From contig JAAYVT010000513.1 in assembly GCA_012517025.1 (NCBI GenBank), positions 1 through 23,005 of the forward strand: a stretch of 23,005 nucleotides of DNA, in the 5' to 3' direction. This stretch comes from Phyllobacteriaceae bacterium. GTDB lineage: Bacteria > Pseudomonadota > Alphaproteobacteria > Rhizobiales > Ancalomicrobiaceae. The notes beneath the pieces were generated by a model. The model did not search any database. It worked only from the letters and a program-made list of their open reading frames with translations, and was not told the origin of the DNA. Positions 14,612-22,318 of the stretch are shown here, in pieces. Within the stretch, counting starts at the first letter, position 1. Every line of letters begins with the position of its first letter. The position numbers and the translations under genes were made by a program.

Positions 14612-17600
14612 TCACATCGACAACCCGACGTCTTCCGCCTTCTCGTCCTCGAGGAAGCGTTCGATCACCCGCTGGCTCTCGACCTCACGCCCCTGCATCT
14701 CGATCGGCGCGGCGAGATCGCGGATGGCGTCGAGGTCGGTGCCTTCCGGCACCACGCGCCGGATCCGCTCGATGTCGCCCGACCAGAGTTCACGCCGTTC
14801 CTCCGGCGTGAACCGACGCTCGACCGCGGCCCGGATTGTCGTGATCTCGTCGGCAAGCTTGCCTTCGATCGGCTTCTTCTCGGCGAGTGCCGCTCGAAGC
14901 TCCGGCGACGGCATCGGCACTGAGCGCGCACCCCGAACGTTGGCGCTTCGGACCTGCTCGCGGTATTCGCTCTCGATAAAACTGCGCGCCTCGAAGAACA
15001 ACGCACCGATCTTCGCGAGCCGCGACACGGCGAGCTGTGCTGCCTTTCGTGGTTCGTCGATCTTGCCGAACCAACCGGTGGCGCCGTTCAGCCCGCCTGC
15101 GAGCTCCGGTGCTGCCGCAGTCCTGTCGAGTTCCGGCTGAACATCGTCGAAACGCCGGCGCGCGACGAGATCGTCGATCCTCGCCTGCAACGCCTGCGGA
15201 TCGCGATAGGCGAGCACCAGGTCTCGCGCGACGTGGCTTCGCACACGATCGATCGCAGCGGTCCAGGTCACAGGGACCTCGCCCCGATCGAACCTGCCGA
15301 ACATGTCGTCCATGGTTACCTCCTTCGCCGGCGCCGCCGGCACGAGTTCCCCTACCGGGGCTGCTGCGGCCATTGCCTTCGATGCCCCCTTGGAAACGAC
15401 GATCTCGCTGACGATACCGAGACGCGCGGCAATCCCACGCCGGTCGGCGAAATCCCGGCCGTAGTCGAGCGTGTTCTCCTTGGCGCCGGATCGCGACAGC
15501 CGATCAACGAGACGGTCGAACAGAAGCTCCTCGGCGCGGTGAACCTTCCAGCCGTTGCGTTCGGCCACCGTCCCGTCTGGCAGCGGGATCGGTGCCTTGC
15601 CGAGATGTTCGAGCCGGATGCGTTCGCCGACTTCGGGCTTTGCCTCTCGGATCGCCCGGGCGAGATCGACGCCCCAGATCGTATGACGCTCGCCGTTCGG
15701 GTTTTCCAGCGTCACGAAATAGCTGTCCCGGTTCGCTGGTTTGTTCTCGTAGGGCGCCCGCCCGTGTTCGACGAGAACGCCGACGCGCCGATCGGCGAAC
15801 TCTTCTGCGCCGGCATAGACCCGCACGTCGGACCGGTGCCGGGTCATCGCCACATAGGTCAGATGTCGATCCATGGTGCCGGACGCCAGAACGAAAGCCC
15901 GATCGACCGTCGCGCCCTGCAACTTGTGAATGGTGGTGGCATAGCCGTGATCAATCGCGTTATAGGTGTCTACAGACACCGACACGGCGCGCGTAAAATC
16001 CCCTGAACCAGCAGCACGCGCCGCCCCGTCGAGCCGGGCCACCAGCCTGTCCGGCTCGACGGTCTCCACCGTCCCCAGCATGCCGTTCTTCACCCCGAGA
16101 TCGCGGTCGTTCTCGAGGAACACGATCCGGTCGCCCACGGCGAACTCCCGCTCACCGTCATTGGTCTGGTAGATGAACGCCTGCGGCCGCTCCTGCACCG
16201 CAGTGGGCGACGACTTGTCCTCGGTCAGCCCAGACTGCCGAGAGCGCGCCAATTCACCTCGCTCCTGCAGTGCCGCTCGGATCTCCTCATTGATCGCGCG
16301 AACGTCGACGCGCCGGTGCGCCATTGCCACACGGCTCGCGTTTGGATCGGCGTCACGATCGGCGAGATAGTCGACGACGAGCGTGCTCCGGGCGCTCTCG
16401 CGCGTGTCGTCGAACCGCACCGCACCTCGCTCCGCATAGGCGCGAAGACCCTCCGCCGTGCGATGGGTGGCGAAGGCGACGGAAGCCGCCCTCTGCCAGT
16501 CTTCCCGCTGCCGGCGAATCTCCTGAAGCTCGATGTGCCCGACCTGCTCGGCAATGGCGCGGAACGGCGCGCCGGCGGCGATCGCCTGAAGCTGCTCGTG
16601 ATCACCGACCAGCACCAGCTTCGCCCCCCGCCGGTCGACCTCTTCGACGAAGCCGGCGAGCTGACGCGAACCAACCATTCCGGCCTCGTCGACGACGAGA
16701 ACATCACCCTTTTCCAGAAGATCGGTTTCCTGCGCCCAACGCCGCTCCCAGGAGGCCAGCGTCCGGCTGCGGATGCCGGCGGATTCCTCGAGCCCTTCGG
16801 CGGCCTTGCCGGCGAGCGCCGCGCCGAAGACACGGCGGCCTTCCGCCTCCCATGCTTCGCGCGCCGCCGCGAGCATGGTCGACTTGCCGGCACCGGCGAA
16901 CCCGACGACCGCCGCGATGCGCCGTGGCCCGGTGACGTGCTCGATCGCTTGTTGTTGCTCGGCCGACAATCCGGCCCGCGCGACACGACGGTCGCGCTCG
17001 ACGGTCGTCATCTCGCCGCGCGTGACCTTGCCGGAGCAATCCGACGCGACCGCCTTACGGATCGCCTCGTCCTGATGCTCGATCGCCCGTGCCACCCGCC
17101 GCGCGGCGACGCGATGCGACGTGTCCGCCGAAAGCCGCTCGGCCGCATCGGCGAGCCGCCCTTCGAGATCGACCATCTCTCGCGTCGAATACCGCGCCGG
17201 CTCGATCTTGCCCTCCTCGGTCTTTCTCTCGGCCTGCAGTTCGACCAGCAGCGGCGACGCCATCACGGCCGCGAAGGCGTTCTGGAACCCCAGCACGTCG
17301 TCGACGTAACGGTGAAGGACGCGGGCGACGTCGCGCCGATCGAACACGCTCTTCTCGTTGGTGAGAAGCGCCAGAACCTCGTCCGGCTTCTGTCGGATCA
17401 GCTCGGCGTTTCGCTGAAACGCCTCCGCGTCGAGCCGCGCCCGCGAAACCTCCCGACCGGCCCTGGCAAGCTGGGTCGCATGGACGCCGACGTGCCGCGT
17501 CGGCTCTAACCCGAGCCCCAGTGCTTCGTGCGAACGATGGTCGATCCGCACGTCGAGGCCGGCAGCCGCCAGTTTCGTGTTCGCCAGGGTCTCCCAACTC

Positions 17601-18148
17601 TGCCGAAACTCTTTCACCTGCATCTGCGTCGTCGCACGGCCCTGCGACAGCAGCCATTTGTTCTGTCGCTCGAGATCGGTCTTCTCGCCGAGCCCTTCCG
17701 CCGAGACGACCCGCGTCGTCATCAGCAGGTGGGCGTGGTGGTTGCGCTCGTCCATCTCGTCGTGCGGGACATGGATCGCCACGTCGACGGCGACGCCATA
17801 CCGATCGGCGATGTGCTGCGCGAACTCTTGCGCGAGCTCTTTGCGCGCATCGGCCGACAACTCGTGGGGAAGCGAGACTTCCACCTCACGGGCGACCCGC
17901 GCATCCCTGCGCGTCTCCTTCCGTTCGGCCTCGTTCCACAGGAGCGACCGGTCGCGCGCCCAGGCCGCATCGGCTCCTTTCGGCAGCACGATCTCGGCGT
18001 GGGAGACACCGCGCTTGCCCGTGTAGTCATGAACGACCCCGTCCCGCTCGTTGACGAGATGCGTCGCCGCCCGATAGGCGGCGGCGGCCACGGCGCTCCG
18101 CCCGGACGCCCGAGAGATCGGTTTCATCGAGGCGTGAAAAATCGCCAA
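14612..18148 (-). CDS. traA: Ti-type conjugative relaxase/helicase TraA (MobQ family)
   Basis: A 1178-residue protein with relaxase and helicase parts. The N-terminus AIFHASMKPISRASGRSAVA and Y25 (AAAAYRAATHL) are the MobQ relaxase signature with its likely nucleophilic tyrosine. HVPHDEMDERNHHAHLLMTT (126-145) is the metal-binding histidine motif. The RecD-like helicase has Walker A GFAGAGKST (K422) and Walker B VLVVDEAG (D487, E488). The C-terminal third has no named motif. TraA nicks oriT, binds the 5' end and unwinds the strand. The start is TTG 18148, chosen for a GGAG 7 bases upstream and because the family begins with exactly this (M)AIxHxSMK; the frame is open to 18391 but those residues fit nothing. 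It is divergent from traD-traG across oriT, the Ti-plasmid layout. Confidence 0.93.
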   Translation of the reverse strand: MAIFHASMKPISRASGRSAVAAAAYRAATHLVNERDGVVHDYTGKRGVSHAEIVLPKGADAAWARDRSLLWNEAERKETRRDARVAREVEVSLPHELSADARKELAQEFAQHIADRYGVAVDVAIHVPHDEMDERNHHAHLLMTTRVVSAEGLGEKTDLERQNKWLLSQGRATTQMQVKEFRQSWETLANTKLAAAGLDVRIDHRSHEALGLGLEPTRHVGVHATQLARAGREVSRARLDAEAFQRNAELIRQKPDEVLALLTNEKSVFDRRDVARVLHRYVDDVLGFQNAFAAVMASPLLVELQAERKTEEGKIEPARYSTREMVDLEGRLADAAERLSADTSHRVAARRVARAIEHQDEAIRKAVASDCSGKVTRGEMTTVERDRRVARAGLSAEQQQAIEHVTGPRRIAAVVGFAGAGKSTMLAAAREAWEAEGRRVFGAALAGKAAEGLEESAGIRSRTLASWERRWAQETDLLEKGDVLVVDEAGMVGSRQLAGFVEEVDRRGAKLVLVGDHEQLQAIAAGAPFRAIAEQVGHIELQEIRRQREDWQRAASVAFATHRTAEGLRAYAERGAVRFDDTRESARSTLVVDYLADRDADPNASRVAMAHRRVDVRAINEEIRAALQERGELARSRQSGLTEDKSSPTAVQERPQAFIYQTNDGEREFAVGDRIVFLENDRDLGVKNGMLGTVETVEPDRLVARLDGAARAAGSGDFTRAVSVSVDTYNAIDHGYATTIHKLQGATVDRAFVLASGTMDRHLTYVAMTRHRSDVRVYAGAEEFADRRVGVLVEHGRAPYENKPANRDSYFVTLENPNGERHTIWGVDLARAIREAKPEVGERIRLEHLGKAPIPLPDGTVAERNGWKVHRAEELLFDRLVDRLSRSGAKENTLDYGRDFADRRGIAARLGIVSEIVVSKGASKAMAAAAPVGELVPAAPAKEVTMDDMFGRFDRGEVPVTWTAAIDRVRSHVARDLVLAYRDPQALQARIDDLVARRRFDDVQPELDRTAAAPELAGGLNGATGWFGKIDEPRKAAQLAVSRLAKIGALFFEARSFIESEYREQVRSANVRGARSVPMPSPELRAALAEKKPIEGKLADEITTIRAAVERRFTPEERRELWSGDIERIRRVVPEGTDLDAIRDLAAPIEMQGREVESQRVIERFLEDEKAEDVGLSM

Positions 18149-18186
18149 GGACAGTCTCCACTTCCAGAATAGAGCTACCCGCGATC

Positions 18187-18216
18187 CGTGTTGCCAGCAA
18201 CACGTAAGTGCGCCCT
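18187..18216 (+). other. oriT: Origin of transfer (oriT) with RSF1010-like nick region
   Basis: A perfect 8-bp inverted repeat, CGTGTTGC-CA-GCAACACG (18187-18204), is followed at once by TAAGTGCGCCCT (18205-18216). The same plan, hairpin directly followed by TAAnTGCGCCCT, is the known oriT of RSF1010/R1162 and of other MobQ-type plasmids, and the nick is expected within the TGCGCCCT part. It lies in the 242-base gap between the divergent traA and traD genes, where Ti plasmids also have oriT. Confidence 0.88.
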
Positions 18217-18345
18217 TGTGTCCTTCCTCACTTCGTTCGGTCGTAACGGTGTATCTCACTTGCATAGGTTTCCGTACAACTGTCTCGATTGCAATACTGC
18301 TCTTCTTTCCATATGCCGATTCCACGGATGAAACGTGTGCATGGC

Positions 18346-18369
18346 ATCGAGGCTCGGCCTCGGTATATT
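18346..18369 (+). promoter_or_regulatory. Candidate Lux-type box and -10 in front of traD
   Basis: CGAGGC-TCG-GCCTCG (18348-18362) is a perfect 6-bp dyad centred at 18355. TATATT (18364-18369), a good -10, follows one base later, and no fair -35 is present. A dyad covering the -35 position with a missing -35 is the pattern expected for a promoter switched on by a LuxR/TraR-type activator. The dyad has a 3-base centre and does not match a known tra box, so the assignment is tentative. Confidence 0.4.
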
Positions 18370-18390
18370 CGACCGGAAAGGAAAGAACCA

Positions 18391-18702
18391 ATGGCGCGCA
18401 AGAGCATCGAGCAGCGACTGGCCGAACTCGAAGCCAAGAAGGCGACGCTCAAGGCGCGATTGACGAAGCGGTCCCGCACCGAAGACACACGGCGCAAGGT
18501 CCTGCTCGGTGCCTTCGTCCTGCATCGCCTCGAGAACCGGGCCGACGACGAGACCGTCAAACTCGTCTCGACCTGGTTGCGGCGTGAACTACCCGGCTTC
18601 CTCGTCCGCGATGCCGATCGTCCACTCTTCGCGGCCTTCGTCGCCGGCGGGGCGATGGCCGGCGCCGAGATGACCGACACCGTGGCATCGGTCGATGCCT
18701 GA
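18391..18702 (+). CDS. traD: TraD/TraC-type accessory DNA-transfer protein
   Basis: A 103-residue protein. The charged helical start SIEQRLAELEAKKATLKARL and the following RRKVLLGAFVLHRLE are typical of the short TraD/TraC (MobC-like) proteins coded next to oriT in Ti-type systems. They help the relaxase at oriT or link it to the coupling protein. The C-terminal LPGFLVRDADRPLFAAF is also usual. AAGGAAAG lies 5-12 bases upstream of ATG 18391. The stop overlaps the traG start by 8 bases. An in-frame extension to 18289 has no ribosome-binding site and is discarded. Confidence 0.82.
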   Translation: MARKSIEQRLAELEAKKATLKARLTKRSRTEDTRRKVLLGAFVLHRLENRADDETVKLVSTWLRRELPGFLVRDADRPLFAAFVAGGAMAGAEMTDTVASVDA

Positions 18703-20635
18703 GATCGACGAGCTCGTCGCCGCGATCTGGCGCGCCGCCATCGCCTTCCTCGTCGGCGCGGTTCTGGTGACGCTCGGCCCTTGGGCGGCGGACGTGTTTC
18801 GCGACGGTGACCCTCGGCTCGCTGTCCTCTTGGATCGCGGAACTCGGCTCGGCGTCGCGGCCTTCCTGTCTCTCTGGTTCTTCGTCACGACGGTCGGCAT
18901 CCGCGTGCCCCGCATCGCCGCCTTCGTCGGGACCGCGTCGGCGATCGCGATGGTCTCGCTCGCTCTCTGGGCTTACGGTCCGACGATCGTGAGGCTCTAC
19001 GCCGTCCCCGGTTTCGATCTCCCGATCACGGATCGCGCGATCGTCGCCGGCTGCATGCTCTGGCTGATCGGCTGGGCTCTCCTCGTCCGAGTGGCCGCCG
19101 GATCGGCGGGACGAACGCACGATCCGGTCGAACGGCATCGCGCCGCCTCCTCGGTCTACGGCGATGCGCGTTGGGCGACAATGGAACAGGCCGCGGCCGC
19201 GCTGCCGGCGACCGGATCGATCGTCGTCGGGGAGCGCTTTCGGGTCGATCTCGAACCCGATCTCTCGATGAGCTTCGATCCTCGCCGCCCCGACACCTGG
19301 GGACGGGGAGGGGCGGCACCGCTCCTCGCCTTCGACCTCGAACGCGGCATCGGCAGCGGCCACGGTCTGGTGATTTCCGGATCGGGCGGCGGCAAGACCA
19401 CGGCCAACGTCGTTCCGACGTTGCTGCGTTGGCCGGGCAACGCGGTCGTGTTCGATCCGTCGATCGAGGTTCTGCCGATGGTGCGCGACGCGCGGGCCAC
19501 CTTGCGCGACGAGCCGCGCCACATCTTCACGATCGATCCAAACGATCCGGCCGGGTCGGTCGACCTGCTCGACTGGATCGGCAGCGGCACCAAGACCGCC
19601 GAAGAGGATATTGCGACGGTCGCGAGTTGGTTCGCCGGCTCGAAGACAGAAAGCCGCGATCCGTTCTTCGCCCAGATGGCCGAAGCGCTGATCCGCGGTC
19701 TCCTCGCCCATCTCACCCTGTCGAAAGCGGAAACCGATCGGACCCTTCGGCGCCTGCGTATCCTCATGTCGGAGAGCCACGATCACTTCCAGACGACGAC
19801 GCTGGAGGTCATCCTGAAGGAGTGGGCGGTCGATAGCTACGTGCATCGCCAGCTCGGGCCGTTTCGCGGCATGCACGGCGCCACATTCTCCGGCATCTAC
19901 TCCAATGCCGGCGACATGACGAACTGGCTCGCCTTCCCGCGCTTCGCCGACATGGTGAGCACCGCGACCGGCTGGAAGACCACCGATCTCGCGACGAAAC
20001 ACGTCGACGTCTTCATCAACCTGCCGCTCGCCACCGTGCAGGAGCATCCCGGGCTCGGTCGGGTCGTGCTCGGCGCGCTGCTCAACAGCGTGCACCATCA
20101 CGACAGCGTGCGTCTCGCCGGCGGCGACGAGGCGGCGGTGCCAGTCGCGAAGCGCGTTCTGTTCCTCATCGACGAGGCCGCCCGTCTACAGAACATGCAG
20201 GTGCTGACGCTCGTGCGCGACGCCGGTCGCAAATACCGGGCAACCCTCGTCATGATCTACCAGTCGCTCGGCCAGATGGACGCGATCTGGTCCGAGGACG
20301 GCCGCGTCGCCTGGATGGACTCGGCGTCGTGGATTTCATTCTCGGCGATCAACTCCAACGAGACCGCGAAATACGTCTCCGACCGCTGCGGCACGATGAC
20401 CGTCGAGGCGACGTCGCGCACGATCGGCGCGAATGCGCGAGGCGCCACGAGTTCGGCCAACGTCTCGGTCCAACGGCGCAATCTCATCAATCCCGACGAG
20501 GTCATGCGGCTGCGCGGTGACGAGCAGATCGTCTTCGTTCTGGCTCAGCCGCCGATCCGATGTGGTCGGGCGTTCTGGTTCAGGCGAGCGGAGATGCGCG
20601 CCGTCGTGGCCCAGAACCGATTTCACGCCGGATGA
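18695..20635 (+). CDS. traG: TraG-type coupling protein (VirD4 family)
   Basis: A 646-residue type IV coupling protein of the Ti-plasmid TraG type. The N-terminal part has about four hydrophobic helices (about 10-130). Walker A is SGSGGGKTTANV (K234) and Walker B is VLFLIDEAARL (D493, E494). ASSVYGDARWATMEQA (about 150) and LGALLNSVHHHDS are family segments. It docks the relaxosome made by TraA and TraD to the secretion channel. The channel in this window is Dot/Icm-like, which normally works with a DotL/TrbC coupling protein, so the pairing is unusual. The start is inside the traD end. Confidence 0.92.
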   Translation: MPEIDELVAAIWRAAIAFLVGAVLVTLGPWAADVFRDGDPRLAVLLDRGTRLGVAAFLSLWFFVTTVGIRVPRIAAFVGTASAIAMVSLALWAYGPTIVRLYAVPGFDLPITDRAIVAGCMLWLIGWALLVRVAAGSAGRTHDPVERHRAASSVYGDARWATMEQAAAALPATGSIVVGERFRVDLEPDLSMSFDPRRPDTWGRGGAAPLLAFDLERGIGSGHGLVISGSGGGKTTANVVPTLLRWPGNAVVFDPSIEVLPMVRDARATLRDEPRHIFTIDPNDPAGSVDLLDWIGSGTKTAEEDIATVASWFAGSKTESRDPFFAQMAEALIRGLLAHLTLSKAETDRTLRRLRILMSESHDHFQTTTLEVILKEWAVDSYVHRQLGPFRGMHGATFSGIYSNAGDMTNWLAFPRFADMVSTATGWKTTDLATKHVDVFINLPLATVQEHPGLGRVVLGALLNSVHHHDSVRLAGGDEAAVPVAKRVLFLIDEAARLQNMQVLTLVRDAGRKYRATLVMIYQSLGQMDAIWSEDGRVAWMDSASWISFSAINSNETAKYVSDRCGTMTVEATSRTIGANARGATSSANVSVQRRNLINPDEVMRLRGDEQIVFVLAQPPIRCGRAFWFRRAEMRAVVAQNRFHAG

Positions 20636-20683
20636 CGGCGCGCCGATTCCGACGATCCTCATGAAATCGCACGTTGCCGGACC

Positions 20684-20697
20684 TCCCATTTCTGGGA
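20684..20697 (+). promoter_or_regulatory. Dyad between traG and the LuxR gene
   Basis: TCCCA (20684-20688) and TGGGA (20693-20697) form a 14-bp dyad with a 4-base centre; one or two more pairs extend it to about 20 bases. It lies about 135 bases before the luxR start in the 197-base gap. Size and position suit a lux-type box, but no sequence match to a known one is evident. The rest of the gap shows no other feature. Confidence 0.35.
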
Positions 20698-20832
20698 TGC
20701 CCGCCATCCTGCCGCCGCAGGTTGCACCTACCGAATCGAGTTTGCGGTTCGACGTGACGTCGTAACCTCGATCATCACGATCGACCGGCTGACGCGCCTG
20801 TCGGCGTCGATTAGAACCGGAAGACCCGTCGC

Positions 20833-21558
20833 GTGGCCGACTACGACGAAACCCTGGCGTTCATCGCGTCCATCGACGATGCCCCGACCGCGGACGAGGT
20901 CTGCCGTCTCCTGCTCGGGTTGAGCAGCCGCTTCGGCCTCACCGGCGTGATCGCCGGCACGATGCCGGGATCCGGAACGCCGCCCTCCGACCAGCAGCGT
21001 CACATCCTGCTCGATGGGTGGCCCGACGGTTGGATCGACCGCTACCTCCAACGCGACTATGTCCACATCGATCCCGTCATCGAGAGAATCCGCAAGGACC
21101 GCAACCCGTTCATGTGGGACGAAGCACCGATCGCGCCGACGCTTCGGCGAGAAGCGGCGACGATGAACGGAGAGGCTCGAGAATTCGGGCTGGCCGGTGG
21201 GATGGCCGTGCCGCTCGTCACCCTCGAAGGGAAAATCGCTTCCGTCTCCTTCGGCGGGCACCACATCGAACTCTCCCCGGACGATCGCAGCATGCTCGCG
21301 CTCGTGTCCGTCTATGCCATCGGTCGGGCGTTTCGCCTGAGCCGGCCGATATCACCGGTTCCGACCTGCCTTTCTCCTCGCGAAACCGAAGCCATCCGAT
21401 GGGCCGCCATCGGCAAGACCGACTGGGAGATTTCCATGATCATGGCGATCTCCGAGCACACCGCAGCGCGCCATCTCGCCAATGCGAAACGCAAGCTCGG
21501 CGCGGCCAACCGTGCTCACGCCGTCGCCGAAGCGATCCGCGCCGGCATCGTCCGCTGA
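20833..21558 (+). CDS. LuxR/TraR-family quorum-sensing regulator
   Basis: A 241-residue protein. The N-terminal autoinducer-binding domain has GWIDRYLQRDYVHIDP (residues 66-81) with W67, Y71, D80 and P81, then W95 and G122/G123, which are the conserved ligand-pocket residues of LuxR proteins. The C-terminal LuxR helix-turn-helix begins at about 176 (LSPRETEAIRWAAIGKTDWE). It should bind an acyl-homoserine lactone and then DNA. The start is GTG 20833 with CCGGAAGA upstream. The next gene, 81 bases on, is the cognate LuxI synthase. Its place next to traG suggests control of conjugation. Confidence 0.9.
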   Translation: MADYDETLAFIASIDDAPTADEVCRLLLGLSSRFGLTGVIAGTMPGSGTPPSDQQRHILLDGWPDGWIDRYLQRDYVHIDPVIERIRKDRNPFMWDEAPIAPTLRREAATMNGEAREFGLAGGMAVPLVTLEGKIASVSFGGHHIELSPDDRSMLALVSVYAIGRAFRLSRPISPVPTCLSPRETEAIRWAAIGKTDWEISMIMAISEHTAARHLANAKRKLGAANRAHAVAEAIRAGIVR

Positions 21559-21577
21559 CGGAATCAATACCCGGATC

Positions 21578-21590
21578 CCGCAATTGGCGG
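21578..21590 (+). promoter_or_regulatory. Dyad upstream of luxI, possible lux box
   Basis: CCGC-AATTG-GCGG is a perfect 4-bp dyad, 49 bases before luxI. Its place between luxR and luxI is where an autoinduction site would sit. The arms are short and no -10 follows clearly, so it is weak evidence. Confidence 0.3.
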
Positions 21591-21639
21591 CCTCACGGGT
21601 TTGACCGATGGTCCCGGCCTCTCGACACAGGAGGTCATC

Positions 21640-22284
21640 ATGATCATCGCAGTTTCCGGAGCCGATCAGGCGGAATTCCCCCATCTCTTCGAGCAGTCGT
21701 CGCGGCTACGCCACCAGGTGTTCGTCGAAGAAATGGGATGGGAGGACCTGCGTCGCGCCGACGGCCGCGAGTTCGACCAGTTCGACGACGAACATGCCGT
21801 CCACCACTTCTGCGTTCGCGACGGTGCCGTCGTCGGCTATCAGCGAATGCTGCCGACGACGCGTCCGAACCTGCTCTCGTCGGTCTTTCCCGAGCTTTGC
21901 GAGGGGACCCCGCCGTGCTCCGATCGCATTTGGGAGCTCACCCGCTATTGCGTCGCGCCCGAACATCGGGACGGGCGGCGTGGCGTTTCGACGGCCGGCT
22001 CCGAACTGATCGCCGGCTTCGTGGAGTGGGGCATGAGTTCCGGCATCGACAACGTCATCATCGAGTTCGAGCCGATGTGGGTCTTGCGCGCGATGCAGCT
22101 CCAATTTCTCGCCCGTCCGCTCGGCTTCCAGCGAAAGATCGGCAACCAGCAGATCGTCGCGACCCAGGTCACCTTCGGCCAGCGCACGATCGACGCCATC
22201 CGCGCGTTTCGCGGGGCTCATGCACCCGTCTTGGAGCTCTGGGGCCGGCTCGGCGAGGCGACGCCGCAGGCCCTGGCTGTCTGA
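21640..22284 (+). CDS. LuxI/TraI-family acyl-homoserine-lactone synthase
   Basis: A 214-residue LuxI-type enzyme. The invariant residues of the family are at the canonical numbers: R24, F28 and W34 in RLRHQVFVEEMGW, then D46 and D49 in EFDQFD, the arginine in GYQRMLPT and the pair in WELTRYCV. It makes acyl-homoserine lactone from S-adenosylmethionine and an acyl-carrier protein or acyl-CoA thioester. ATG 21640 has AGGAGG (21629-21634) 5 bases upstream; the frame opens earlier but without such a site. It lies downstream of its LuxR partner and 34 bases before a crotonase gene, probably co-transcribed. The acyl chain cannot be predicted. Confidence 0.93.
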   Translation: MIIAVSGADQAEFPHLFEQSSRLRHQVFVEEMGWEDLRRADGREFDQFDDEHAVHHFCVRDGAVVGYQRMLPTTRPNLLSSVFPELCEGTPPCSDRIWELTRYCVAPEHRDGRRGVSTAGSELIAGFVEWGMSSGIDNVIIEFEPMWVLRAMQLQFLARPLGFQRKIGNQQIVATQVTFGQRTIDAIRAFRGAHAPVLELWGRLGEATPQALAV

Positions 22285-22318
22285 ACAGGAGATGGAACGG
22301 ATAGGCTGGAGACCCACG

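Noticed and set aside
16316..17509. A 397-codon open frame on plus
   Set aside because: It is antisense to the relaxase/helicase gene traA and has no domain of its own.
18557..20101. A 514-codon open frame on minus
   Set aside because: It is antisense to traG, which has Walker motifs and a family match. The minus frame shows only charged low-complexity sequence.
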